This document shows, piece by piece, positions 8,827-18,001 of a stretch of DNA of 64,000 bases. The first letter of the stretch is position 1. Each line of letters begins with the position of its first letter. The stretch comes from Bog-756 sp963806455. Lineage in GTDB: Bacteria; Actinomycetota; Acidimicrobiia; Acidimicrobiales; RAAP-2. The notes beneath the pieces were generated by a model that saw only the letters and a program-made list of their open reading frames with translations, made no database searches and was not told the DNA's origin. The position numbers and the translations under genes are program-made. The stretch is taken from contig CAWDXZ010000004.1 of NCBI GenBank assembly GCA_963806455.1, forward strand, positions 1 to 64,000. Reading direction: 5' to 3'.

Positions 8827-9630
8827 GTGGACCTAGGAATGCAGGATGCGAAGGCCGTCGTGACCGGCGGCTCCAAGGGGATGGGACGGGCCATCGCCGA
8901 ACGTCTGGCCACCGAAGGTGCCGACGTCGCCGTCCTTGCCCGCGGTCGGGCAGCGCTCGACGACACCGTGGCCTCCCTGCACGACGCCGGCCGCCCCGGC
9001 TCGGTCGGCCTGTCGGTCGACGTCACCGACCGGTCGCAGGCGGACGCGGCCTTCGACGATCTACGTCGACGATGGGGCTCGCTCAACATCCTGGTCAACA
9101 CCCTGGGCCCGGGGGCCGGGCGGTTCGAGGAGTTGGAGGACCGGGACTGGGACGCCACCTTCGAGATCGGGCTCATGTCCGTCGTGCGCTGCGTGCGTGG
9201 GGCCCTGCCTCTCCTCCGCCAGGCCGAATGGGCACGGGTCGTCAACGTGTCCGCCCACTCGATCCAGCGTCAGAGCCCGATGCTGGTGGCCTATACGGCG
9301 GCCAAGGCCGCCGTGGCCAGCGTGTCGAAGAACCTGTCCAAGTCGCTGGCCCCCGACGGGATCCTGGTCAACACGGTGAGCCCCGGCTCGATCGTCACGG
9401 CCAGCTTCAGCGAGGGGCTGCGGGAGGCCTTCGAGCAGGAGGGGCTCGACGCCACGGATCCCCACGACGTGATGGCGTGGATCGACCGGCACTTCCATCA
9501 GCCGGCCGACCTCGGTCGCGCCGGACTTCCCGAGGAGGTGGCCACCCTCACCGCCTATCTGGCTTCGCGGGCCAACGGCTACGTCACCGGTGCCAATGTG
9601 AACGTCGACGGCGGTTCGGACTTCGTCTGA
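8827..9630 (+). CDS. SDR-family NAD(P)-dependent oxidoreductase
   Basis: The 267-residue protein is a classical short-chain dehydrogenase. The cofactor loop is TGGSKGMGRAI (about residues 13-23), the NAG-like strand is NTLGPGAG, and the catalytic S-Y-K set is S in the VNVSAHSIQ strand and YTAAK. The C-terminal TGANVNVDGGSDF is usual for the family. GTG 8827 follows a ribosome site GAGGAG five bases upstream. Substrate unknown. Confidence 0.85.
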   Translation: MDLGMQDAKAVVTGGSKGMGRAIAERLATEGADVAVLARGRAALDDTVASLHDAGRPGSVGLSVDVTDRSQADAAFDDLRRRWGSLNILVNTLGPGAGRFEELEDRDWDATFEIGLMSVVRCVRGALPLLRQAEWARVVNVSAHSIQRQSPMLVAYTAAKAAVASVSKNLSKSLAPDGILVNTVSPGSIVTASFSEGLREAFEQEGLDATDPHDVMAWIDRHFHQPADLGRAGLPEEVATLTAYLASRANGYVTGANVNVDGGSDFV

Positions 9631-9652
9631 GGCCCGCGGCCCGGGCCATCGG

Positions 9653-10876
9653 TCAGACGAAGGACGACTCCTCGTCCAGATCGAGCTCCGGCCAGGCCCC
9701 GACCACCGTGGTCTGGAGATTGGCCCAGCCGGTGCCCCCACCCACGGGATCCTCGACGGCGACGAGCGCGTCCCGGATCTGGTGGATGCGGCGAGCCACT
9801 TCGGGATCGGCGCAGTCCGGCACATGCTCGCCCTCGACATGGCTCGGCCCGCGCCACTCGCCGTGGTGATGGCCGTCCAGGCCCATATAGAGGCCGAGGC
9901 CCAGGTGCACACCGGTGTCGCTCAGGGCGCGGACGGCGATGGGCCGCTCGGACCCGTCCTCCATGATCAACACGATGGTGCCACCGCGGACCCGCCGATT
10001 GGCCGGGTCGAAGGCGAGCTCGCTGCGGACCGAGGCCGCCCGTTGGACGGTCCCGTCCGCCTCCTCGACCGTCCCTTCGCAGCGTTGTTCCTCGTAGCCG
10101 AAGGCTTGCAGCTGGCGGTGCTGGTGGTGGACGGCGTAGCGGGAGCCGTCGGCCCGCTCCAGCAGCATCGGGCTCCACGAGAATCGGAAGGCGACCCCGG
10201 GGACGAGGCCTCCGGAGGGCTCGATGTCGGTGGGGGTGAGTCCGACGTCGTGACGCACCCCCCACGAGTGGTCGCGGGTGGTGAACCAGTCGGCCGGGGT
10301 GATGTCGACTCGCCGCCCGTCCACCTCGACCCAGCCCGCAGGGACGCCCACCTGGTGATAGCGCAGCAGGTCGGACTCGAGGCGGTAGCCCCGGCGCGAC
10401 CGGCTCCGGTCGCGGTCCTCGAGACGGGGCGGGACGACCGCCTCGAACTCCCACTCGAAGGCCATCGGCGTCTCGTCGTTGGCCTCACAGGCGAACCGGA
10501 CCCGGCGGTAGGGCTCGAGCACGGTGTAGGACAGTGGCCCGACCGACAGGCTGTTCGGGTCGTCGGCCAGGCGGCGGCTGGCCCGCACGGTCCACTGCTC
10601 ACGTCCCCGTGACACGCTGGCGTAGCCGTCGAACACATTGCGGTTGGTGTACTTGCCCACCCCGAAGCCCACCTGGACGGTGCCGTCCCGGGCCGCGGCC
10701 ATGGCACAGACCTTCTCCGTCCACGACCGGTCGGCGTCGAGGACGTGGGCGTGGGTCTCGGGGATCTGGTGGGTGAAAGCCTCGTCGGCGTCCACCAGCG
10801 GCCCGTCTGCCAAGCTCACGGTCGGCCGTGCCGCCGGTCGCGCCGGCCCTTCGATCCGCGCCCCGACGGGCGTCAT
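9653..10876 (-). CDS. Conserved protein, lipocalin/CrtC-like, function unknown
   Basis: The 407-residue protein has no recognised catalytic motif. It is rich in aromatic beta strands (for example WTVRASRRLADD, RFACEANDETPMAFEWEFEA, HHHGEWRGPSH), which suggests a paired-barrel hydroxyneurosporene-synthase or lipocalin-like fold. Its ATG overlaps the stop of the kinase-like gene by four bases (ATGA at 10873-10876), so the two are translated together. Such pairs occur in actinobacterial lipid or terpenoid catabolism clusters (inference). No signal peptide. Confidence 0.6.
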   Translation of the reverse strand: MTPVGARIEGPARPAARPTVSLADGPLVDADEAFTHQIPETHAHVLDADRSWTEKVCAMAAARDGTVQVGFGVGKYTNRNVFDGYASVSRGREQWTVRASRRLADDPNSLSVGPLSYTVLEPYRRVRFACEANDETPMAFEWEFEAVVPPRLEDRDRSRSRRGYRLESDLLRYHQVGVPAGWVEVDGRRVDITPADWFTTRDHSWGVRHDVGLTPTDIEPSGGLVPGVAFRFSWSPMLLERADGSRYAVHHQHRQLQAFGYEEQRCEGTVEEADGTVQRAASVRSELAFDPANRRVRGGTIVLIMEDGSERPIAVRALSDTGVHLGLGLYMGLDGHHHGEWRGPSHVEGEHVPDCADPEVARRIHQIRDALVAVEDPVGGGTGWANLQTTVVGAWPELDLDEESSFV

Positions 10877-11895
10877 CGGATACGGCTCCTCAGCAGATCG
10901 AGGATCGGGTTGTCGTCGATGGGCAGCATGAGGGGCTCGCCGGCGGCGAGGCGGAGGTAGCCGATCCGGTTCATGATGGCGGTGCTGCGCACCATGGCCA
11001 GCGTCTCGTACCACTCGAGGTCCCGGACCAGACGTCCTTGTGCGGCCTCGAACAGCGAGATGGTCTCGTCGCGGCTCGGGAAGCCGTCGATCCTCGTGCC
11101 GAACAGGTGGTGCATGGTGAGGTCGAGACTGGTGAACCAGGCCAGGTCGTGCTCGGGCGCACCCACCGAGGCCATGTCCCAATCGAGGACCGCCTGTGGT
11201 CGGAGGTCGTCGCCGAACACCATGTTCTCGAACCGGGCGTCGCCCCACAGCAGGGCCGGCTCCGGCTCGGCGCCTGGCTGGTGACGGCGGCACCAGGCCA
11301 GGGTCTCCACCAGGAGGGGCGCCGGTGATCCCCCGCTCGACCAGAGGAGGTAGTCGTCCCAGTAGTCGAGTTCGGCCCGGTTGTCCCGTCGGGGCACCTC
11401 GGGAACGGCGGTGATGTCGGCCCGATGGATGTCGGTCAGGGTGGTGAGGAAGCTGCGGTACAGACGGGTCTGGTCGAACCGACTCTGGCCACTGAGCCAC
11501 CGGTCGAGATGGGCCACGGCCCCGATGATGTGCCCCTCGACCCGGGGCATGACCATGAAGGGATCGCCCAGCCACCCGGGGTCGGACTCGACCACCGGGT
11601 CGGCCACCGGAACCCCGGCCTCCGACGCCGCCATCTGGGCCTGCCACTGCGCCCGCAGGTCGTAGTCGTGGAACGTCCCCTCGTCCGGTGGGGCCATGCG
11701 GATCACGACGTACTTGTGGAGCGGCACCCCACCCTCCGACCACCCCACCCCGACGACCACGGTCTCGCTCGAGAACCCGGCCGACGGACGGTCCAACCCG
11801 GTGACGACCGGGTCATCCAGGTCCTGCCGGCAGGACAGCCAGCGGGTGACGCCGGCGGCCAGCAGCGCATCGTCCCGGCGGGTTGTCAGTGTCAT
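10873..11895 (-). CDS. APH-like phosphotransferase (ACAD10/11-type)
   Basis: The 340-residue protein has the aminoglycoside-phosphotransferase fold. The catalytic segment is LLWGDARFENMVF, in which the usual His of H-G-D is Trp but Asp and Asn are kept, and the metal-binding strand is AVLDWDMASVG. This pattern is typical of the ACAD10/11-like branch, which handles hydroxy-fatty-acyl or related metabolites rather than antibiotics. Start ATG 11895 has AAGGGGAG about 10 bases upstream. It is the first gene of a two-gene operon. Confidence 0.8.
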   Translation of the reverse strand: MTLTTRRDDALLAAGVTRWLSCRQDLDDPVVTGLDRPSAGFSSETVVVGVGWSEGGVPLHKYVVIRMAPPDEGTFHDYDLRAQWQAQMAASEAGVPVADPVVESDPGWLGDPFMVMPRVEGHIIGAVAHLDRWLSGQSRFDQTRLYRSFLTTLTDIHRADITAVPEVPRRDNRAELDYWDDYLLWSSGGSPAPLLVETLAWCRRHQPGAEPEPALLWGDARFENMVFGDDLRPQAVLDWDMASVGAPEHDLAWFTSLDLTMHHLFGTRIDGFPSRDETISLFEAAQGRLVRDLEWYETLAMVRSTAIMNRIGYLRLAAGEPLMLPIDDNPILDLLRSRIR

Positions 11896-12042
11896 GCTGG
11901 CGCGGCTCCCCTTCGACCGATCGAGTCTGACATGTTTCATCCGCGGCGCGGCGTGGCGCGGCCGCCGTCGGATGGTGCACGGCGAGACGGGCCCCCTATC
12001 CTGCAGGTCGTCGACGGCCACCCGGCCACGGGAGAGCTTGGC

Positions 12043-12753
12043 ATGGACACCAGAGGACCAGCGGTGGTGATCGGGGGTGCATCGGGGATCGGTGCGGCCG
12101 TGGTGGCCCGACTTCGGGTCGCCGGCACCGCCGTGGTGGTCTGGGACCGGCAGGATCCGGCCGACATCGTCTGTGACATCGCCGACCCCAGCCAGATCGA
12201 CGCTGCCGTCGCGGCAACCATCGAGCGCGTGGGAGTGCCCGGCCAGGTGACGATAAGCGCCGGCGTCGGGCACAGCGGTTCGCTGGTCGAGGCCGCGGCC
12301 GAAGAGTGGGACCGCGTCATGGCCGTCAACGCCAAGGGTGTGTGGTTGGTCATGCGAGGCCTGGCCCGGGAGATGACCGGACGGGGACAGGGGTCGATCG
12401 TGGCCGTCAGCAGCATCAGCTCGCGGTTGGTCGACGCCACCATGGGGCTGTACTGCGCCTCGAAGGCCGCGCTGGACATGGTGGTCAGGGTGGCGGCGGT
12501 CGAGTGGGCCCCGGTCCGGGTCAACGCGGTGGCGCCCGGCGTCACCGACACCCCGATGCTCGGGCCCATTCCCCGGACCCGGTCGTGGCTGTCGGGGGTG
12601 GCCGGCCGGACCCCGCTCGGCCGGCTCGGAGGTGCCGACGACATCGCCGAGGCCATCCTGGCCGTGCACGCCATGGCCTGGGTGACCGGGCAGGTGATGG
12701 TGTGCGACGGTGGGCTCGCCCTCCACAGTCCCATCGATCCGCCGGCCCGCTGA
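12043..12753 (+). CDS. SDR-family oxidoreductase
   Basis: The 236-residue SDR has the dinucleotide loop GGASGIGAAVV (residues 11-21), a short D-I-A-D segment, the catalytic serine in VAVSSISSR, YCASK as the Y-x-x-x-K pair, and the tail VTGQVMVCDGG. The usual NAG strand is SAGVG, a mild variation. It is divergent from the APH-like operon with about 150 bases between starts, and probably belongs to the same catabolic locus. Substrate unknown. Confidence 0.85.
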   Translation: MDTRGPAVVIGGASGIGAAVVARLRVAGTAVVVWDRQDPADIVCDIADPSQIDAAVAATIERVGVPGQVTISAGVGHSGSLVEAAAEEWDRVMAVNAKGVWLVMRGLAREMTGRGQGSIVAVSSISSRLVDATMGLYCASKAALDMVVRVAAVEWAPVRVNAVAPGVTDTPMLGPIPRTRSWLSGVAGRTPLGRLGGADDIAEAILAVHAMAWVTGQVMVCDGGLALHSPIDPPAR

Positions 12754-12824
12754 CCAGCCCCGGCCCGCCTACCCGGGCGTGGGTGCGCCATCGGGTGCCG
12801 TCCACCAGGCCCCCGAACGGGCCG

Positions 12825-15101
12825 TCAGTTGGTCGGGCCCGAGTGGACGAGGTCCGCCTCGGGCCCGACCGGCTCGGGGGCGTCCCCTGCCGGCTGACCC
12901 TCGGCCCGCTCGCCCACGTCGACCTCGACTCCGAGCTGCGGCACGATTCGGTCCAGCCACCGCGGCATGTACCAGTTGGCCCGGCCGAGCAGTTCCATCA
13001 CCGACGGTACGAGGACCAGCCGTACCAGGCTGGCGTCGATGAGGATCGAGGCGGCCAGCCCCAGGCCGAAGACTTTGAGTACCCGCAGGGGATCGCCGAT
13101 GACGAAGGACCCGAAGACGCAGATCATGATGGCTGCCGCCGCGGTGATCACCCGCGCCGTCTTCGCCAGTCCGTCCGCCACCGACTCCGAGTTGTCCCCG
13201 GTGCGGCGCCATTCCTCGCGGATGCGGCTCAGAAGGAAGACCTCGTAGTCCATGGACAGGCCGAACAGGATGGTGAACATCATGAGCGGAATCCACGGGT
13301 CGATCGGCCCGGTATGGCCGATGTTGATCAGCGACCCTCCCCAGCCCCACTGGAAGACGGCCACGATGACGCCGTAGGCGGCCGCCACCGACAGCAGGTT
13401 CATGACGGCTGCCTTGACGGGGATCACCACCGACCGGAACACGGCCATCAACAGGAGGAAGGCCAGGACGATCACGGCGCCGATGACCCAGAACAGCCGG
13501 TGGGCGAGATAGGTGGAGGCGTCCACGCCGGCCGCCGTCTCCCCGCCCACCAGCACCTTCAACCCGGTTCCGGAGGTGGCCGACGGGATGACCGACGTTC
13601 GCAGGCGGGTGACCAGCTGGGAGGTGGCTGCGGCCTGGGGTGCGGTGGTCGGGTAGGCGACGATCACCGCCGCACTGCGATCGGCGTTGACCTCCACGGG
13701 CACGGCGAAGGCGACGCCGGGGGTGGACCCTATGGCGGTGTCGACCCGGTCCATGGTGGCCAGGTCACTGTCGGACGAGAGCGGGGCGGCCACCACCAGC
13801 GGCCCGTTGAACCCGGGCCCGAACCCCTGGGCCAACAGGTCGTAGGCCTGCCGGGTGGTGAGCGAGGTCGGGTCATTGCTGGCGTCGGTGAAGGCCAGGC
13901 GCATGGAGAAGAGCGGGATGGCCAGGGTCAACAGCACGATCAAGGCGATGGTGCCGGCCACCCAGGGGCGCCGCTGGATGGAGCGGCTCCATCGGTACCA
14001 GAAGCTGTCGGGAGCCGGTGTGGCCCCGGTCTGCAGCAACCTCGGCAGGTGCAGGCGGTCGATGGCCCGTCCGGCAAAACCGAGCATGGCCGGCAGCAGC
14101 GTCAGGGCGCCGGCCATCACCAGCAGCACGGCCACGATGGTCCCGACCGCCAGGCCCTGGAGGAACGGGAGTTGGAGCACGAAGAGCCCGACGAGCGAGA
14201 TGACCACCGTGGTCCCGGCGAACAGGACGGCCCGGCCCGAGGTGGCCAACGAGACCATCGCCGCCTGGCGCGGGTCTCGGCCCTCGAACAGGCCCTGCCG
14301 GTACCGGGTGACGATGAACAGGGCGTAGTCGATCCCCACCCCGAGCCCGATCATGGCCAGCATCTCGGGGGCGAAGACCGGGACGTTGAGGACATGGCTG
14401 AGGAGGTCCTCGAGGGCGAAGCCGATGGCGATCCCGAACAGGGCGGTGAGGATGGGCAGCCCCATGGCCACCACCGAGCCGAACGCGATGAGCATGATCA
14501 CCATGGCGGCCAGGATTCCGGCCCCCTCACTCGGTCCGGGAGAGGCGGTGATCACCTTCCCGATCGGCCCTCCGCCCAGGGCGATCTGGTAGCCGGGACG
14601 GTCGAAGGACTTGGCCGTGTCGATGACTTGTTGTACGGCGGAATTGGGAACGGTGGCCGCGTCCTCGTTGAACTGGACCACGGCGAAGGCGATGTGCTGG
14701 TCGGCGGCGATCTGGTGTTCGCCGGGGGCGAACGGGCTGCGGACCACCGAGACGTGCGGCAGGGTGGACAGTTTCTTCACCAGCGCGTCGGTGGTGGCCC
14801 GGCTGGACGGGGACGTCACGGTGCCGGTGGTCGAGATGACCACGTCGGCGCTGGTGCCCGAGGTCTGGGGGAACCGGGCGGCCAACAGGTTCTGTACCTG
14901 CTGGGAGGCGGAGTTGCCGGAGTCGAACGATTCCTGGAACCGGCTGCCCATGGACTGGGCGATCACGGTGATCACGATGATGGCGGCGATCCAGAGGAGC
15001 AGGACCCGTCGCCGGTGGTCGTAGCACCAACCGGCCATCCGTCCGAGGGCGCTCGCCTCGGCCACGCTCGACCCACCGACCGGTGCTGCTCGCTCAGCCA
15101 T
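12825..15101 (-). CDS. MMPL-family RND transporter
   Basis: The 758-residue protein has the MMPL layout: helix 1 near residue 30, a periplasmic domain, five helices, a central loop, a second periplasmic domain and a second helix bundle. Conserved phrases are GLGVGIDYALFIVTRYR in the first half and FGLSMDYEVFLLSRIREEW in the second, where the D-Y pair relays protons. Relatives export lipids such as trehalose or menaquinone-linked lipids and some drugs. It is divergent from a TetR gene with a palindrome between the starts, so it is probably repressed by that regulator. Cargo unknown. Confidence 0.9.
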   Translation of the reverse strand: MAERAAPVGGSSVAEASALGRMAGWCYDHRRRVLLLWIAAIIVITVIAQSMGSRFQESFDSGNSASQQVQNLLAARFPQTSGTSADVVISTTGTVTSPSSRATTDALVKKLSTLPHVSVVRSPFAPGEHQIAADQHIAFAVVQFNEDAATVPNSAVQQVIDTAKSFDRPGYQIALGGGPIGKVITASPGPSEGAGILAAMVIMLIAFGSVVAMGLPILTALFGIAIGFALEDLLSHVLNVPVFAPEMLAMIGLGVGIDYALFIVTRYRQGLFEGRDPRQAAMVSLATSGRAVLFAGTTVVISLVGLFVLQLPFLQGLAVGTIVAVLLVMAGALTLLPAMLGFAGRAIDRLHLPRLLQTGATPAPDSFWYRWSRSIQRRPWVAGTIALIVLLTLAIPLFSMRLAFTDASNDPTSLTTRQAYDLLAQGFGPGFNGPLVVAAPLSSDSDLATMDRVDTAIGSTPGVAFAVPVEVNADRSAAVIVAYPTTAPQAAATSQLVTRLRTSVIPSATSGTGLKVLVGGETAAGVDASTYLAHRLFWVIGAVIVLAFLLLMAVFRSVVIPVKAAVMNLLSVAAAYGVIVAVFQWGWGGSLINIGHTGPIDPWIPLMMFTILFGLSMDYEVFLLSRIREEWRRTGDNSESVADGLAKTARVITAAAAIMICVFGSFVIGDPLRVLKVFGLGLAASILIDASLVRLVLVPSVMELLGRANWYMPRWLDRIVPQLGVEVDVGERAEGQPAGDAPEPVGPEADLVHSGPTN

Positions 15102-15116
15102 GCCCGTTCCGGTGTA

Positions 15117-15135
15117 AATTCATCACTGATGAGTT
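15117..15135. promoter_or_regulatory. Operator between the MMPL and TetR genes
   Basis: The 19-bp inverted repeat AAtTCATCA-c-TGATGAgTT (lower case marks a mismatched pair and the centre) lies 15 bases upstream of the MMPL start and 55 bases upstream of the TetR start. Size and place match a TetR-dimer site controlling both genes. Confidence 0.65.
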
Positions 15136-15190
15136 CTACCACACCGGCCCCCCGCGACGGAAGCCCCGGCGTTGTTGGGGCACGGCCGTG

Positions 15191-15787
15191 ATGGCCGGCC
15201 GCGGCCGGCGTCCCGGTCAAGCCGACACCCGGGCCGAGATCGTCCAGGCCGCCCGTTCCGTCTTCGGCGAGCAGGGCTACGCCCGGGCCAGCATGCGGGC
15301 CATCGCCCGCCGGGCCGGAGTCGACCCGGCGCTGGTCCACCACTACTTCGCCGACAAGTCTGATCTGTTCGTCGAGACCATGGCCCTCCCCATCGATCCG
15401 AAGGCGGTCAAGGAGGCGGTGCATGCCGACGGCTTCAGCGGCGAGCGCCTCGTCGAACGCTTCCTCGCCCAATGGGAGCAGGGCCCCGGGCCCGGCTCGC
15501 CGGCCTTCGTGAGCCTGGTGCAGGCCATGGCTGCTTCACCCGAGGTGGCGGACAGCATGCGGGAGTTCATCGTCGAGCGCATCGGGCTCCACGGGCCGGT
15601 CGAAGATGACGAGGGAACCCAGATGAGGCGCCGGTCGCTCGTGTCGTCTCAGCTCCTCGGGATCGGCTGGACCCGCTACGTCATGCGGATGGAACCGATG
15701 GCATCGGCGAGCCGCGCCGAGGTGGCCCGCTGGGCGGGACCCAACATCGAACGCTACGCGGTCGGGGGCCTGGACGAGCCACCCTGA
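15191..15787 (+). CDS. TetR-family repressor, divergent from the MMPL exporter
   Basis: The 198-residue regulator has the TetR HTH: IVQAARSVFGEQGYARASMR then AIARRAGVDPALVHHYFADK (residues about 14-55). The C-terminal domain carries an R-R-R-S-L segment and GIGWTRYVMRMEPM as in actinobacterial TetR_C proteins. Start ATG 15191 was chosen because the frame further upstream runs through the operator. Likely a ligand-sensing repressor of its own gene and the MMPL gene. Confidence 0.88.
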   Translation: MAGRGRRPGQADTRAEIVQAARSVFGEQGYARASMRAIARRAGVDPALVHHYFADKSDLFVETMALPIDPKAVKEAVHADGFSGERLVERFLAQWEQGPGPGSPAFVSLVQAMAASPEVADSMREFIVERIGLHGPVEDDEGTQMRRRSLVSSQLLGIGWTRYVMRMEPMASASRAEVARWAGPNIERYAVGGLDEPP

Positions 15788-15859
15788 CCCGGAGACAACA
15801 CCTGTCCGTCCGCTCGCGCCCCGAAACGGGGCCGAACGTCCCCCCCGCCGAGCGGGGCG

Positions 15860-17314
15860 TCAGGAGGCGATCTTCCCGAGGAACGGGATGAGCCCGCTGA
15901 AGAAGGCGTTGACTGGGTACGCCCCGGCCGGGTCGTTGTGGGCATAGGTGCTCTGCCGGTTGATCAGGGTGAGGTTCCCCGCCGGGATGTGCGACTGCTG
16001 GGCGAGGAGCTGTGTCGCGGTCAGTACACTCTGGCCGCCCAGCTGGGCGCCGAAGGCGTAGATGCGGAGCGAGGACGGCAGATGGTGGCCCATGGTCGCG
16101 TCGACTCCGAGCACGGCCTGCGCCGGATTGGCATTGCCGTTGGCCACCGCACCGGTGTCGTCCGTGAGCCGCTGCGGGAAGTACCACTCGGCCCCGTCGG
16201 CGTTGTAGGCGCCCGCTCCCGAGAACATCGTGGCGAATCGCTTGATCGGCGTCAGGGCGCCGTCACCGTTCCAGCCGTGCAGCGGGCCCTGCGCCGACAG
16301 GCCTTTGCCCAGGTGGGCCTGGGCCGCGACCAGGCTGGGAGGGGAGGTACCCACGTTGAGGGCGTAGCCGTACTGACCGAGGTTGCTCACCGGGACGGAG
16401 GGCACGATGTCGGAGGGGAGCAGTCCCGAGGACTGCCCGAGGGACGGGCTGTTCGGGTCGAGCAGTGCCGACGCCGCCCCGGTGGCGCTGAACAGGCCGG
16501 CGAACGGGGCCACGATGCCCCCGAACGACAGCCACGGCGAGCTCCCAGGGGCGTCGAGCGTCTGGAGCTCCTGGCTGGCGTCGGTCGCGCTCACCGGGGT
16601 CGGATTGCTCCCCCCGTCGATGTAGACCAGCCCGGCCAGGCCCTTGGCCCCGGCGTGGCCGCGGAAGTCCCAGGTGGCATAGGCGGTCACCACCGAACCG
16701 CCCAGCGAGTGGCCACCGAGCACGACCTTGCCGCCGAGCTTGCGGGCTGCCCGGATGACCCGGTGCAGGTCCTGGACGGCGACCTCCATGCCCCACTGCT
16801 TGGCGAAGGTGACCGACGAGTCGGGAACCGACTGGAAGTGCGGGCTCACGCTCGGGTCCTTGATGTAGCCGAGGTAGTAGTTGTAGAGCTGAGTGGACGA
16901 GATCTTGCCCTGCTTGAAGGCGTTGAGCTCGGACTGGTCCTCGATCAGGTTCTCGCGGCGCTCGACCGACCAGACCTGCCAGGTTGGGGCCTTGGCCACG
17001 ATCCACCGGGCCAGGGGGATGAAGTAGGCACTGCCGGCCGAGGTGCCCGGTTCGAGAACGAGGACGTTCTTGGCGTTGTGCTTGCCCACCTCGAGCACGC
17101 CGACCTTGTTGTACCGCGTCGGCGTGCCGGGCGCCTGGAAGCCGCGGAACCAGGTCACCTTCATCGGGGTGCGGGAGGACGACGAGGACGCCGACGGTGA
17201 TGCCGCCGACGCCGCGGTCGACGAGACGAGCACGGACCACGAGGTCACGGCGATCACCCCGGCCACGATGCACCGTGGCACCAGTCCCCTGCTCGCCGGG
17301 TGCCGTCCCTGCAT
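15860..17314 (-). CDS. Secreted alpha/beta hydrolase
   Basis: The 484-residue protein starts with a Sec-type signal peptide (about residues 1-42, ending ASA-A) and a Ser-rich linker. The nucleophile elbow is GGHSLGGS, with the serine near residue 205. The oxyanion part VLVLEPGTSAGSAYF lies about 90 residues before. A late MGHHLPSSLR and a HNDPAG segment may supply the acid and histidine. Likely an extracellular esterase or lipase; substrate unknown. GGAGGGGG lies about 5 bases before ATG 17314. It faces the TetR gene (72 bases between stops). Confidence 0.8.
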   Translation of the reverse strand: MQGRHPASRGLVPRCIVAGVIAVTSWSVLVSSTAASAASPSASSSSSRTPMKVTWFRGFQAPGTPTRYNKVGVLEVGKHNAKNVLVLEPGTSAGSAYFIPLARWIVAKAPTWQVWSVERRENLIEDQSELNAFKQGKISSTQLYNYYLGYIKDPSVSPHFQSVPDSSVTFAKQWGMEVAVQDLHRVIRAARKLGGKVVLGGHSLGGSVVTAYATWDFRGHAGAKGLAGLVYIDGGSNPTPVSATDASQELQTLDAPGSSPWLSFGGIVAPFAGLFSATGAASALLDPNSPSLGQSSGLLPSDIVPSVPVSNLGQYGYALNVGTSPPSLVAAQAHLGKGLSAQGPLHGWNGDGALTPIKRFATMFSGAGAYNADGAEWYFPQRLTDDTGAVANGNANPAQAVLGVDATMGHHLPSSLRIYAFGAQLGGQSVLTATQLLAQQSHIPAGNLTLINRQSTYAHNDPAGAYPVNAFFSGLIPFLGKIAS

Positions 17315-17452
17315 GCCGCCCCCTCCTTCAACGGGTCGATTCCCCCCGCCAGGGGAGGAAGCTAACACCGTGGCGTCCCGCCCGCCGGGTGTCGGACCGG
17401 TCGACGCACCGGCGGGGGCCGAGCTCCCCGGGGTGGGTCGGGGCCGAGGGTC

Positions 17453-17734
17453 TCAGCGAAGGGCCAACCCCGGGGTTGCCAGCCTCACGGCCGGGCACCG
17501 GCACGGCCGTCGCGAAACCAGCGCGGCCAGCCGGAGCAGCGACGAGGTCGGCGGCTCACGGCCCCCTCCGTCCTCCGTGATCCAGCTCTCCGCCCACACG
17601 CCCTCGGGCGCCCCCTCGCCCGTGGCCGCCGCCGGCACCGTGACGGTGAAGGTCGATCCGTCGGGCCGGCGGACGGTCGAGACCCGGGCGCCAGCGGCGA
17701 CCTGGCGGGTCTCGATCACCGAGCTGCGGGCCAC
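17453..17734 (-). CDS. Small hypothetical protein (uncertain)
   Basis: A 93-residue frame starting with GTG reads VARSSVIETRQVAAGARVS and then RPDGSTFTVTVP, which looks like a small beta-rich domain, and ends in an Arg-rich tail. An ATG at 17854 would add 40 residues of low-complexity Arg/Pro sequence. No ribosome site or family is recognised. The surrounding region (17315-18001) otherwise contains only the sigma-factor promoter. Confidence 0.3.
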   Translation of the reverse strand: MARSSVIETRQVAAGARVSTVRRPDGSTFTVTVPAAATGEGAPEGVWAESWITEDGGGREPPTSSLLRLAALVSRRPCRCPAVRLATPGLALR

Positions 17735-17989
17735 CCCTCTGCCGGCACCCTCGTCGGTGCTCGTCGGGGCCGCCCGGCATCCGCACCGGGTCGCGGCGGT
17801 GTCGTGAGGACGACGGGGTCGAATGGGACGGCGCTGGGCCGGGCCGCGGGTCATCGACGGGCGGAGCGGGTCGTCACTGGCGTCATTGTGCCCCACCGGA
17901 GGGCCGCCGGGTCGGATGGTCCCACCGTCGCCACCCCCGCCGCCGGGGCGACGACCGGCGCCGCCGCACCGGGTGAGGGAACCGCTGTG

Positions 17990-17995
17990 TAGGGT
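17990..17995 (+). promoter_or_regulatory. -10 box TAGGGT, leaderless start of the ECF sigma gene
   Basis: TAGGGT ends six bases before ATG 18002. No -35 box matches the SigR consensus GGAAT strictly, so autoregulation cannot be claimed. Confidence 0.5.
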
Positions 17996-18001
17996 GCAAC
18001 C

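Noticed and set aside
12306..15191. 961-codon plus-strand frame antisense to the MMPL gene
   Set aside because: It has the His/Gln/Gly/Arg-rich composition of GC-rich shadow frames, while the minus strand codes a complete MMPL transporter.
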